Source: a virus. Taken from it: 57,889 nt of DNA. The DNA is taken from positions 1 to 57,889 of IMG/VR virus record IMGVR_UViG_3300021131_000007. One strand, written 5' to 3'. Positions 35,490-44,800 of the stretch are shown here, piece after piece. The notes beneath the pieces are model-generated. The model was given only the letters and a program-made list of their open reading frames with translations, did no database searches and was not told the origin of the DNA. Within the stretch, counting starts at the first letter, position 1. Every line of letters starts with the position of its first letter. Both the position numbers and the translations under genes were made by a program.

Positions 35490-35729
35490 ATGACAACACT
35501 ACCAGCTGAAGATAGAAAAACTATCGTAGAACAACATCTTAAAAATGTTCTTTTATCTGAATATAACATTAATTTAAGCTTGCTTGAATCTAATGCTATG
35601 ACCAACAAGCCTGAAGACAATATTACTGCTTTGAACGCACAATTAGCAGATATTGCCCTACAAAAGACTGCACTGCAAACAGAATTAGATTCTATAAATG
35701 CAGAAATTGCAGCAGAACAATCTAAATAA
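35490..35729 (+). CDS. Small coiled-coil protein
   Basis: The 79-residue product ends in a heptad-like stretch (LNAQLADIALQKTALQTELDSI) and probably forms a coiled coil. It is followed six bases later by a similar short coiled-coil gene, and the two may have arisen by duplication (both have ...ALQ-x-x-I/L-A and E-L-D-x-I segments). Function unknown; lies between the tail genes and the phosphoesterase. Confidence 0.6.
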   Translation: MTTLPAEDRKTIVEQHLKNVLLSEYNINLSLLESNAMTNKPEDNITALNAQLADIALQKTALQTELDSINAEIAAEQSK

Positions 35730-35735
35730 ATATAA

Positions 35736-35921
35736 ATGGAAAATAATCAAAAAGCAGAATTAATAATTACTGCCTTACAACAACGCATTGCAGAACTTGA
35801 ATTAGATAAAGCAATTTTAAGGGCGGAACTAACTGTATTGGCTAATTCGCAAGAAGATAAACAAATAGCTATACAACAATATAATGAAGAATTATCAGCA
35901 AAACTTGCTAATGGTAATTGA
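35736..35921 (+). CDS. Small coiled-coil protein
   Basis: The 61-residue product is almost entirely one helix (ALQQRIAELELDKAILRAEL, then a Gln-rich tail). It resembles the preceding coiled-coil gene and may pair with it. There is no clear ribosome site; the start lies six bases after the previous stop. Function unknown. Confidence 0.55.
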   Translation: MENNQKAELIITALQQRIAELELDKAILRAELTVLANSQEDKQIAIQQYNEELSAKLANGN

Positions 35922-35969
35922 CATATAAAACAATCTACTACATAATATAGCAATAACTGAAAGGTATTA

Positions 35970-36782
35970 ATGACAAGCGATCTCAAATGGATGATTTCGT
36001 CCGACCAGCAATTCCCTTATCAAGATGATAAGGCTATAGCACTATGGTTTAAAGTAATGGAATGGTTTAAACCAGATGTTGTTGATTATGCTGGAGATAC
36101 GGATGATCAGGCTTGCTATAGCAAGTATACCGATTCTCGTCCCACAGAATTTTTAAAAATGCATAAAGATGAAAATGGAAATGAAATTATTCCCCTTATT
36201 CAACACGAAGCAAAAGATGCTAGAGATTTTTATGCAAAGACAAGAGATGTAGCTGGTAAAGATGCACAATTGTTTTCCGCTCTTGGCAATCACGATGTAA
36301 GAATTTTTGATTACATGGAAAAGAAACTTCCAGATTACATGCAAGATGTAACTCCAGAATCTTTATGGAATTTAGATTCTTTGGGGTATGAGTACATCTA
36401 TTATAACGATTTGCCAAAGTTACGCTTTGGTGATCTTCACATTCATCATGGCGTCGCTCTGTCTCAAAACGCTGGTGAATCTGTACGCAAGGACGTGGAA
36501 AATTTCGGAGTATCTATGATCCGAGGACATTCACATCGTGCTGGTACGTTTTTTCAAACATACGAGTTAAGAAACGGTGGAATGGGCGAGATACTAAGAG
36601 GTTACGAACTTGGGCACATGTGTGATGAAAAAGGACCTGGTATGAAATATACCAATGTCCATAATTGGCAAAAGGCGTTTGCAATAGCACATATTGAAAA
36701 TGGGAATTATCCTCATGTTCAAATTATTGAAATTACGCCTGACTACTCTTGCTATGTAGATGGCAAGAAATTTACACTATAA
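35970..36782 (+). CDS. Calcineurin-like metallophosphoesterase
   Basis: The 270-residue enzyme shows the metallophosphoesterase blocks in order: SDQQFPYQD near residue 11, DYAGDTDD near 40, ALGNHD near 105, IHHGVA near 155 and RGHSHR near 190. The usual D-x-H of block one is D-x-Q, a variant I have seen in phage members. Such enzymes cleave phosphodiesters or phosphomonoesters with two metal ions; the phage substrate is unknown. It lies just upstream of the putative holin gene, with AAGG before its start. Confidence 0.85.
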   Translation: MTSDLKWMISSDQQFPYQDDKAIALWFKVMEWFKPDVVDYAGDTDDQACYSKYTDSRPTEFLKMHKDENGNEIIPLIQHEAKDARDFYAKTRDVAGKDAQLFSALGNHDVRIFDYMEKKLPDYMQDVTPESLWNLDSLGYEYIYYNDLPKLRFGDLHIHHGVALSQNAGESVRKDVENFGVSMIRGHSHRAGTFFQTYELRNGGMGEILRGYELGHMCDEKGPGMKYTNVHNWQKAFAIAHIENGNYPHVQIIEITPDYSCYVDGKKFTL

Positions 36783-36795
36783 GGAGCAAAAAAAT

Positions 36796-37071
36796 ATGAA
36801 GATTAATCAAGCATTGATTGAATCTTATGCACGTAACCTACTTGGTCAGGTTATTGCTGCAGCAACAATCGTTTCATCAACAAGCCACATTTCAATCATC
36901 AGTTTTGGTGGTAAGCAATGGGCACTTGTTGCAAATTCATTATGGGCATCACTAGTCCCAGTTATCTTGCGATTTGTTAACAAGAAGGACCCAGCGTTCG
37001 GTCTTGTAGCAGAGCAAGCTACAACTGCTGTCACAAATAAGATTGATACAGTAGCTGGTGAAACTAAGTAA
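36796..37071 (+). CDS. Putative holin
   Basis: The 91-residue protein starts at ATG 36796 behind AAGGAG; an earlier ATG at 36760 would overlap the phosphoesterase. Two hydrophobic segments are seen, about residues 14-35 (LLGQVIAAATIVSSTSHISI) and 42-60 (ALVANSLWASLVPVILRF), followed by NKKDPAFG, a combination I associate with holins of actinobacterial phages. A holin would form the membrane lesions that release the lysin. The lysin itself is 18 kb away (55041), next to another small membrane protein. Confidence 0.6.
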   Translation: MKINQALIESYARNLLGQVIAAATIVSSTSHISIISFGGKQWALVANSLWASLVPVILRFVNKKDPAFGLVAEQATTAVTNKIDTVAGETK

Positions 37072-37078
37072 CTAAATA

Positions 37079-37267
37079 ATGATGACCTGCAAAAAATGCA
37101 ACGGCAGGGTATTTATAGATCGTGTTTTTTCGCAAAAAACTAGAATTGAACTTTATTGTTTAATGTGTGGAAAAAGATGGTTTATTAAAAAACACGGGAA
37201 TGCGTTCGGGGAATGGCTAGACAAACTAGAAAGAAAGCACAACGCCGATTATTGTATTTCTACCTAA
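37079..37267 (+). CDS. Zinc-ribbon small protein
   Basis: The 62-residue product has CKKC near the start and CLMCGKRW in the middle, a two-knuckle zinc ribbon. It may bind nucleic acid or act as a small regulator. It follows the holin by seven bases, has ATG at both 37079 and 37082, and overlaps the next gene by 55 bases. No specific family assigned. Confidence 0.65.
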   Translation: MMTCKKCNGRVFIDRVFSQKTRIELYCLMCGKRWFIKKHGNAFGEWLDKLERKHNADYCIST

Positions 37268-37728
37268 ACGATACTTTACATAGAGCTTTACATGTAAATC
37301 GTGCGGATGATACAATAATAGCATTCAATTTTGTTGAGGGTAAGCGTGTGGCTTATAACTACACAGATGTGCAGAAAAATAAAAAACACGCTTATTCTAT
37401 TTCAGAAGTTGCAAAATTAATAAATAGACACGTAGACACAATTAAAAGGCACTTAAGGTCGAAAGATATAAGAAAGCCTCAACAGGCATATGCACTTGAC
37501 GATAAAGATAAGTTGGGTAGATATTATTTTACTGATGAGGACATTAAAGAAATTAGAGAATTTTTTAAGACAGTACATATAGGTAGGCCAAGAAAAGATG
37601 GCAAAGTTACAGCAAGCAACATTCCAAGCAGAACAGAATTGGAAGCTATGTTAAGAAATGAAACAGTATTATATGTTAAAGATAAAGACGGGGACTTTGT
37701 CCCAGTTTGGAAGGCACCAGAATGGTAG
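37213..37728 (+). CDS. Helix-turn-helix DNA-binding protein
   Basis: The 171-residue protein has a basic N-terminus (ARQTRKKAQRR) and a clear helix-turn-helix (YSISEVAKLINRHVDTIKRHL) of the MerR/excisionase type near residues 75-100, then FTDEDIKEIREFF. It is the only recognisable medium-sized regulator candidate in the window and lies at the beginning of the replication block. It may control early or middle genes. I see no dimerisation domain, and no repressor-integrase pair exists, so it need not be a lysogeny switch. Confidence 0.7.
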   Translation: MARQTRKKAQRRLLYFYLNDTLHRALHVNRADDTIIAFNFVEGKRVAYNYTDVQKNKKHAYSISEVAKLINRHVDTIKRHLRSKDIRKPQQAYALDDKDKLGRYYFTDEDIKEIREFFKTVHIGRPRKDGKVTASNIPSRTELEAMLRNETVLYVKDKDGDFVPVWKAPEW

Positions 37729-37970
37729 ATAATAAACTGAGTAAAGAAGCTAAGCATACATTAAATGTTGCACTGAAAGTATTAGAACATGCCATGGATT
37801 TGGCTGTCGAAAAAGAAGAGTTAGAAGCAATGATTGCTATTTCTGATAGATTAATGATTCTTTACCAACATTTATCAGACAAGAATCCAAAGAAATTTAA
37901 AACAGGATTTTCGCTAAGTTCAGCACAAACTAAAACAGAACCAGAGGAAAACGAAGATGAATCAGACTAA
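37722..37970 (+). CDS. Small hypothetical protein
   Basis: The 82-residue product starts at ATG 37722, overlapping the previous stop by seven bases, with GGAAGG upstream; an ATG five codons earlier is less well placed. It is helical (KEAKHTLNVALKVLEHAMDLAVEKEELEA) with an acidic tail. Function unknown; lies in the tightly coupled early block before the helicase. Confidence 0.6.
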   Translation: MVDNKLSKEAKHTLNVALKVLEHAMDLAVEKEELEAMIAISDRLMILYQHLSDKNPKKFKTGFSLSSAQTKTEPEENEDESD

Positions 37971-38163
37971 TGTAAAGGTTGAATTACATTTTACAAGAAA
38001 TCTTGGTAATTTTGAAAGTGTTAAAATAGGTTTAGGAATTGAAGATTGGGTGCGGGAAGGAGAAAATACTACAACCGCTACTGATCGTATATATAAGTTT
38101 GTAGAAGAAAAACTTATAGAAAAAGTAAAAGAAATAGAATCTGAGATTAAAGGAAAGAAGTAA
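37957..38163 (+). CDS. Small hypothetical protein
   Basis: The 68-residue product has strands KVELHFTRNLGNFESVKIGLG and a C-terminal helix rich in Lys and Glu (IYKFVEEKLIEKVKEIESEI). The alternating pattern suggests a small alpha/beta fold. It overlaps both neighbours by a few bases, so it is part of one coupled operon. Related short proteins with a GIEDWVREGE-type loop occur in phages near replication genes; function unknown. Confidence 0.6.
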   Translation: MNQTNVKVELHFTRNLGNFESVKIGLGIEDWVREGENTTTATDRIYKFVEEKLIEKVKEIESEIKGKK

Positions 38164-38495
38164 TGGCTAAAGAAGATGCAAAGCAAGCTTATGCTTTAGT
38201 ATCTTTGTATATTGCTTTATATAAGAGCAAGTATAACAAGCAGCCAATTGTTAATCGTTATAGAGAAAAATGGGCTATGCAGGATGTTATAGATACTGTT
38301 GGCTTTGATCGTTCTAAAGAATTATTAGAGTATTATTTTAAATGTAACAAAATAGGCCATCCGTTAAATTGGTTTTTATATAATTTTGACAGATTAGATG
38401 ATGTACTAGTTAGATCTCAAGAAGACATAGAACGCAGAAAAGAATTACGTGAACAAACTAAACATTTGGTAGAACAGGAACTTAATGAACACTGA
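38163..38495 (+). CDS. Hypothetical protein, possible helicase accessory
   Basis: The 110-residue protein is helical (AYALVSLYIALYKSKYNKQP, WAMQDVIDTVGFDRSKELLEYYF) and ends in a charged helix. It overlaps the helicase start by 11 bases. A small helical protein coupled to a DnaB-type helicase is often a loader or adaptor, but no Walker motif or known loader domain is seen. I list that role only as a possibility from context. Confidence 0.6.
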   Translation: MAKEDAKQAYALVSLYIALYKSKYNKQPIVNRYREKWAMQDVIDTVGFDRSKELLEYYFKCNKIGHPLNWFLYNFDRLDDVLVRSQEDIERRKELREQTKHLVEQELNEH

Positions 38496-39714
38496 AGCAG
38501 CACTGCTATCCGCAATATGCAAAAATAAAGATATCGCCACAGTTCTTACTGATAATGTTGATGAAATCTTTGTTTCCCACCGAGATGTATGGGAAGGGCT
38601 AAAATCTTATTATCTAAAGTTTAGAGCCGTGCCAGATGTAACTGTACTTCAAGAAAAATTTACCGATTTTGAACCAGAGGCAATTAAGGCTGAAACTGGA
38701 TATTACTTAGATAATTTAAAAAATGAATTTTTAACTTCTAGAATCAAAGATATTCTTATTCGTAATGGATCTAGTTTAAAAAATAATTCTGCTAAAAGAG
38801 TTTTGCTTGACATGCAAACTGAACTATATGGGTTAGCCAGAATGACTGGAGAAGTTCGAGATGTTGATTTAACTGATTTTAAACTAGCAGAAGATCATTT
38901 TGAAGCAGTAAAACAACGTTCCGTTGCAATGGGCGGAAGTCCAGGAATCAAGACAGGGTTCAAAGCCATAGACACTGCATACCCTACAGGAATGGCTCCA
39001 GGACACCTTATAGTGATGATTGGTTGGCCAGGTAGGGGTAAGACATGGTTTTCATCTTATCTAGCCTGTAAAGCTTGGGAACAGGGTTTTAAGCCTATGA
39101 TTATCTCGCTTGAGATGTCCCCAGAAAATATGCGTGATCGTATTTATACAATGATGGGATCGGGACTTTTCAAAGCTTCAGACTTTTCAAAGGGTATGGT
39201 TAATACAGATGATTTTCACAACTGGGCTACAGATAAATTTAAAGATAAGCAACAATTTATTTTGATTTCAAACGAAGGTCAAGGACAAGTAACCCCAAAT
39301 ACTGTACAGGCAAAGATTGACCAGTATAAACCAGACTTAGTTATTTTAGATTATCATCAATTGTTTAATGATTCATCTGGAGCAAAATCTGAAATTGAAA
39401 GAAATAGAAATATTTCTCGTGACTTTAAATTATTGGCAATGAGAAATAATATTCCAGTAATTGATATTACTGCTGCAACTATGGATGATGTATCAGATCA
39501 AGATTCACCACCAATGATGTCACAAGTAGCTTGGTCTAAGGCAATTGAATATGATGCTGATATGGCAATTGCAGTTCATAAAAACCCACAAAGCAATATA
39601 ATGGAAATTGTAAGTCGTAAAAATCGTCATGGAACCGACTTTGCTTTCTATTTAGATTGGGATTTAAATAGAGGAATTATGCAGGAAATCTACGAAATGG
39701 ACATTCAGCAGTAA
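38485..39714 (+). CDS. Replicative DNA helicase, DnaB-like
   Basis: The 409-residue protein has an N-terminal helical domain and a RecA-like motor. Walker A is GWPGRGKTW (residues 180-188), the glutamate of motif 1a is in SLEMS (about 210) and Walker B is LVILDYHQL (about 285-293). A basic motif SRKNRHG sits near the end. It should form a hexamer that unwinds DNA at the phage fork, working with the primase and polymerase downstream. The N-terminal domain is short compared with bacterial DnaB, as is usual in phages. Confidence 0.9.
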   Translation: MNTEAALLSAICKNKDIATVLTDNVDEIFVSHRDVWEGLKSYYLKFRAVPDVTVLQEKFTDFEPEAIKAETGYYLDNLKNEFLTSRIKDILIRNGSSLKNNSAKRVLLDMQTELYGLARMTGEVRDVDLTDFKLAEDHFEAVKQRSVAMGGSPGIKTGFKAIDTAYPTGMAPGHLIVMIGWPGRGKTWFSSYLACKAWEQGFKPMIISLEMSPENMRDRIYTMMGSGLFKASDFSKGMVNTDDFHNWATDKFKDKQQFILISNEGQGQVTPNTVQAKIDQYKPDLVILDYHQLFNDSSGAKSEIERNRNISRDFKLLAMRNNIPVIDITAATMDDVSDQDSPPMMSQVAWSKAIEYDADMAIAVHKNPQSNIMEIVSRKNRHGTDFAFYLDWDLNRGIMQEIYEMDIQQ

Positions 39715-39738
39715 ATACTATGTAATATACTAGTCTTT

Positions 39739-39747
39739 TAGTATAAT
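39739..39747 (+). promoter_or_regulatory. Putative -10 element (TAGTATAAT)
   Basis: It lies in the 39-base gap after the helicase and ends six bases before ATG 39754, so the transcript would be leaderless or start inside the gene. No ribosome site is visible before that ATG, which favours a leaderless start. Confidence 0.42.
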
Positions 39748-39753
39748 TAAACC

Positions 39754-40101
39754 ATGTTAAAAAGAAACATAAAAAGCTTTTTAATATCTGGTGTTATTAA
39801 AGACGATGCGGGTATTGGAAAGTCAAGAACAATGTATGAGAAGATACTTTTAGACGATATGCGTTCTAGAGGGTATGTCCCAATTCTTGATCTTGAATCT
39901 CAATTTTCAATTAAATATAATGAAAATAAAGATAGTTATAGTTTCTTTTTAGAAATGTTTGGAGTTTATGTTGGAAAAAAGAAAGCTAAAGAAATTGAAG
40001 GCTTTTCTGGACAACAATTCTACAAGAGGGCTACTATGGAAATAATGAGTCCTCCTCCAGATTTTCTTATCAATTATCCTACAAAACCTATAGACAAGTA
40101 A
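39754..40101 (+). CDS. Hypothetical protein between helicase and primase
   Basis: The 115-residue product contains DDAGIGKSRTMYEKILLDDMRS, which looks at first like a P-loop, but spacing and following residues do not make a Walker motif. The rest (LDLESQFSIKYNENKDSYSF) is an alpha/beta mix. It has no ribosome site but a -10-like element close to its start. Function unknown; genes in this slot are usually replication-linked. Confidence 0.6.
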   Translation: MLKRNIKSFLISGVIKDDAGIGKSRTMYEKILLDDMRSRGYVPILDLESQFSIKYNENKDSYSFFLEMFGVYVGKKKAKEIEGFSGQQFYKRATMEIMSPPPDFLINYPTKPIDK

Positions 40102-40125
40102 TATATTAGCTGATAGAATTATCAA

Positions 40126-41082
40126 ATGCTTATGGAAAAATATACATCTTCAGAAGTTCGTGAAGTTCTTGAAGGCATTGGTGTTAAGATTCAACATCAA
40201 TCACAAACAAATTATTTTTGTTATTGCCCCTTCCATAATAACACACACACCCCATCTTTTACAGTAAGTAAAACAACTGGTCAATATTTATGCTATAACC
40301 CTTCTTGTGATGCCAGAGGCGGACTAGAGTATCTAATATCTCAAATAGGAAATTTAGGTCATTTTGAAGCAGCAAGATTTATTAGACAGTTACATAAGAA
40401 TCGCCCAGATACTTTTGACAAAGATTTAGAAGAACTATTTGATGAAAAGCCAGATTTTGTAGCTTTTCCACAAGAAACTATTGATTTGTTACATGCGGGA
40501 ATAAATGAAAGATCAAGGAGTTATTTTCATGTTCGGAATATTAATGATGATTCTATTGATTACTTTAGCTTGGGATATTCACAAAAACAAGATATGGTAA
40601 CTGTTCCTCTGCATAGTCCAGATGGATTGCCAGTAGGAATCATTGGAAGATCAATAGAAGGAAAACAATTTAAAAATAGTGATAATCTGCCTAGAAGCTT
40701 AACAATGTTTAATCTTCATAGAGCAAAGAAATTAAGTTCTACGATTATAGTTTGCGAATCATCGTTCGATGCCATCAGAATCCACCAATCTGGATACCCT
40801 AATGTTATCGCAACACTAGGTGGCGGGATCTCAAAACAAAATATACAAAACTTAAATAGGTATTCTTCATCTATAGTTATCGCCACAGATACAGATGAAG
40901 CGGGTAAAAAATTAGGTATGGAGATATCTGGTAAGCTCTCAAATAAGAATATAACTTGGGCTTCATTTGATGATGGTGTTAGATATCCAAATGGAGCAAA
41001 AGATGTGGGAGATCTCACAGATCAAGAGATTAAGCAATGTATAAAAAATGCCGTAAGTCATTTTGAATATATTTCTTGGTGA
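40126..41082 (+). CDS. DNA primase, DnaG-like
   Basis: The 318-residue protein has an N-terminal CHC2-type zinc finger (CYCPFH at 32-37, CYNPSC at 56-61) and a TOPRIM domain. IIVCESSFDAIRI near 207-219 carries the catalytic Glu, and VIATDTDEAGKKLG near 252-265 carries the D-x-D. It should make RNA primers for lagging-strand synthesis. It is shorter than bacterial DnaG because the C-terminal helicase-binding domain is lacking. A second ATG two codons in is an equally possible start. Confidence 0.9.
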   Translation: MLMEKYTSSEVREVLEGIGVKIQHQSQTNYFCYCPFHNNTHTPSFTVSKTTGQYLCYNPSCDARGGLEYLISQIGNLGHFEAARFIRQLHKNRPDTFDKDLEELFDEKPDFVAFPQETIDLLHAGINERSRSYFHVRNINDDSIDYFSLGYSQKQDMVTVPLHSPDGLPVGIIGRSIEGKQFKNSDNLPRSLTMFNLHRAKKLSSTIIVCESSFDAIRIHQSGYPNVIATLGGGISKQNIQNLNRYSSSIVIATDTDEAGKKLGMEISGKLSNKNITWASFDDGVRYPNGAKDVGDLTDQEIKQCIKNAVSHFEYISW

Positions 41083-41088
41083 TATAAT
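41080..41088 (+). promoter_or_regulatory. Putative -10 element (TGATATAAT)
   Basis: The element overlaps the primase stop codon and precedes the SSB-like gene by 43 bases. A small GGGC/GCCC hairpin (41098-41113) and a GGAG ribosome site lie between. It probably starts the transcript for SSB and polymerase. Confidence 0.5.
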
Positions 41089-41131
41089 AGTAATACAGGG
41101 CATCATATAGCCCCAAAACATAGGAGATATA

Positions 41132-41803
41132 ATGGGAATAGTAACAGGCTTAGCAGCCATTAACAAAGCAACAGAACCAACACATACAACCAACGATAGT
41201 CAAAAAGGTCGTTGGCTACAACTTAAAGATGGACAATCAGTAAAGATTCGTTTTCTACAGGAAATTGATCCAGACTCACCAAATTATAATAAAGATGCTG
41301 GAACAGGCATTGTTGGTGTAGAACACACAAACCCAAGTGACTATAAGCGTAAAGCAGTTTGTACCTTTGAAGATGAAGGACAATGCTTTGGTTGTGAACA
41401 ACATCGCCGTGACCCTAAGAGCGGTTGGAGAGCACGTCCACGTTTTTATGTTAACGTATTGGTTGACGATGGCACAGAAGAACCTTATGTAGCTATCCTT
41501 TCGCAGGGTACAGGTCCAAAGTCAGCAACTCCTGAAATTGCACAATATGCGGGAGAAACAGGAAGTATTACAAATCTTGTTTGGAAGTTGAAGCGTACTG
41601 GAGAAAAAACAGATACAAATTATTCAATCATTCCACTGCCAACTGCAGAAGTAAAGCCTATTGATTTTACTAAGTATGAATTGTTTGATCTTTCAAAGAC
41701 AGCAGTTCGTACAGTTGCATACGCAGATCAAGAAAACTTTTATTTTGGGGTAACAACAGAAACCTCAGATAACGCAGCCACTTCATCATCTGTTGAGTGG
41801 TAA
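41132..41803 (+). CDS. Single-stranded DNA-binding protein-like
   Basis: The 223-residue protein lies between primase and polymerase, with its own promoter and GGAG site, as expected for an abundant SSB. The beta-rich segment GRWLQLKDGQSVKIRFLQEI, then CTFEDEGQCFGCEQHRRDP, which can hold zinc (three Cys and one His), and YVNVLVDDGTEEPYVAILSQG resemble gp32-like zinc-containing SSBs of phages. The end is Ser/Glu-rich. Assignment rests on position and this zinc-inserted OB-like pattern. Confidence 0.72.
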   Translation: MGIVTGLAAINKATEPTHTTNDSQKGRWLQLKDGQSVKIRFLQEIDPDSPNYNKDAGTGIVGVEHTNPSDYKRKAVCTFEDEGQCFGCEQHRRDPKSGWRARPRFYVNVLVDDGTEEPYVAILSQGTGPKSATPEIAQYAGETGSITNLVWKLKRTGEKTDTNYSIIPLPTAEVKPIDFTKYELFDLSKTAVRTVAYADQENFYFGVTTETSDNAATSSSVEW

Positions 41804-41822
41804 TTAGTTAAACGGAGTATTG

Positions 41823-44800
41823 GTGAATTTCACACATTTACATGTGCACTCGCACTATTCGCTTATGGATGGACTTTGTTCTCCTGAAGAGCTTTTGACT
41901 GCTGCAAAAAATGCGGGACAAACAGCAATGGCTATTACAGATCATGGAACATTATCATCTCATAGAGAAATGCAGGTTGCAGCTAAAAAGCTGGGAATGA
42001 AGCCAATACTCGGTTTAGAAGCATATATATCCGCTACAGATAGATTTGACAAGCGTGATATTAAAAATCGTGATGACAATACTCAGATATTTAATCATAT
42101 AACTTTGCTTGCTAAAAATAATGAAGGTTTAAAGAACCTTCAAAAATTATCTGAGATTGCTTGGACTGAAGGATATTACCGCAAGCCCCGTATTGATTTT
42201 GAAGTTCTTGATGAATATGGAAACGGTCTTATTGTTTTATCTGGATGTATGAATGGACTTATTGCTAAGGCTATTCAGCGTAATGATATGAATAAAGCTT
42301 TTGAATATGCTCGTTGGTTTCAAAATAGATTTAAAGATGATTTTTATCTAGAAGTCCAATCGCATAATGATAAAGAAGTAAATGACGGACAAGCAAAAAT
42401 ATCTGCTGAATTAGGCATTAAGTTGGTTGCTACTGGTGATTGCCATTATGCAACAAAAGATCAAAAGGCTTTGGAAGAAGCTTTGCTTATTTTATCAACT
42501 AAGCCCGATCAAGCAGAAGGCACAAACTATGAATCTGGTAAAAAGTATAAAGATATTTTTGAAAGATTTAATCATTTATATCCAGATCGCCCAATATCAT
42601 TTCAAGATATAAATGTATATATACAACCACTTGAAGAAATTAAAAAAGATTTTGGTTCAGAGTGGACTGAAGATATTTATGATAACTCGTTAGAGATATC
42701 AAATAAGGTTGAAGAGTACGAGTTTCATGAAAACTTAAAGTTACTTCCTAAACCTAAAAAAGATGCACATAATCAATTAATAGAAATGTGTAATGAAACT
42801 TTAAAGGAAAAAGGTTTAGATAATGAAGAGTACAAAGAAAGACTCAAAGAAGAGCTTACTGTCATTAAAGATAAAGACTTCAGTAGTTATTTTCTTGTTG
42901 TTAGCGACATGGTTCGCTGGGCAAAAGATAACGAAATCTTGGTTGGACCAGGAAGAGGATCCGCAGCAGGATCTTTAGTCTGTTATTTGCTAGGAATCAC
43001 AGAGGTTGATCCAATTAAATTTGACCTTTTGTTTTTTAGATTTATTAACCCAGAGCGTAATGATTTTCCAGATATTGATACAGACTTTATGGATCGCCGT
43101 CGTGGAGAAGTAAAAGAATTTTTAAGAAAAAAGTTTAAAAATGTAGCATCAATATCTACCTATCAATATTTTAAAGATAAAGGTGTAGTTAGAGATGCAG
43201 CAAGAGTTTTTGATGTGCCACTTGGAGAAGTAAACAAAGCACTTAAAGGAGTAGAAACATTTGAAGAATTTGAATCTAATAAAAATGTTGATTGGTTTAA
43301 GCAAAAATATCCTGAAGTTCTTAAGTTTGCTTCTGATTTACGTGGTCGCATTCGTTCCGTTGGTATTCACGCTGCAGGTGTCGTTGTTGCTAAAGATGCT
43401 ATCTCAAATTATGCCCCAATTGAAAGTAGAAGCGATTCTAGTGATGACGTTAGTGGTAGAGTTCCTGTTGTTGCTTACGATATGGACCAAGCTGCTGAAA
43501 TAGGATTGATTAAGTTTGATGTACTTGGACTTAAAACTTTATCTGTAATTCAAGACACTATAAAATCTATTAAAGACAGACATAAAATTGATATTGATTT
43601 GCATTCTTTACCGCTTGATGATAAAGCAGTTTTTCAAGATCTATCTAATGGATACACAAAAGGAGTGTTTCAAGCAGAAGCAACTCCTTATACAAATCTT
43701 TTGATTAAGATGGGTGTTGATACGTTTGAAGATATGGTAGCTTCTAATGCTTTAGTTCGTCCAGGTGCTATGAATACAGTAGGAGCAGAATATCTTGCAC
43801 GTAAACGTGGGGATAAAATGGTTCAATATGTTCACCCTGTAATGCAACCTTTCCTAGAAAGAACTTATGGAGTAGTTATATATCAAGAACAGGTTATGCA
43901 AGCTTGCGTTTATTTAGGCGGGATGTCATGGTCTGAAGCTGATAAAGTAAGAAAGATTATTGGTAAAAAGAAAGATGCTAAGGAGTTTGATGTTTTCAAA
44001 GACAAATTCGTTGAAGGTGCCAAGAGGTACATATCTAAAGAAGATGCTGAGCATTTATGGCATGATTTTGAAGCACACGCTGGTTATTCGTTTAATCGTT
44101 CCCACGCTGTGGCTTATTCAATGCTTAGTTATTGGACTGCTTGGCTTAAGCATTACTACACAACTGAATTTGTATTTGCTCTTCTTAAAAATGAAGGCAA
44201 CAAAGATACCAGAACAGAATACCTTTTGGAGGCCAAGCGACTTGGAATTAAGGTTCTCTTACCCCATGTCAACGAATCGGAATTAGATTTTAGCATTCAA
44301 GGAACATCTATTAGATTTGGTTTGTCCAACGTTAAGTATATATCTGAAACAATAGGAAAAAAGATTTTAAATGCTAGACCATTTAAATCTTATGCACATC
44401 TTTTAGAAGTTGCTGGAGAAAAGAAATCTGGAATTAATTCAAGAGCAATTGCTTCATTAAATCTTATTGGTGGAGCAACATTCGATGACAATCCAAGAAC
44501 TGGAAAAGAATCAGAAAACTATTATGAATATTTAAATATACCTAAGTTTGATACTCGTGGCATAACGGCATTTATTAAATCTCAAGTAACACCACTTGAA
44601 GATTTCTTAGAAGAAGGCACTTTTGTAGTGTGTGCAATGGTTAAATCAATTAAAAAGGGCAAAGGCTGGTCTAGAGTAGAATTGGTTGATGATACTGGAT
44701 CTATTGGTATTTTTCATAGTGAAAATACACAAATTGAGACGGGAAATATGTATTTCTTCTTAGTAGGCGACAATAGAATTCATAGATATGTTACAATAGC

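Noticed and set aside
37213-37728. Helix-turn-helix protein as an excisionase or lysogeny repressor
   Set aside because: No integrase or divergent promoter pair is present; kept only as a DNA-binding protein.
39784-39830. P-loop-like DDAGIGKSR in the hypothetical protein before the primase
   Set aside because: The spacing does not fit GxxxxGK(S/T) in a proper strand-loop-helix, and no Walker B follows.
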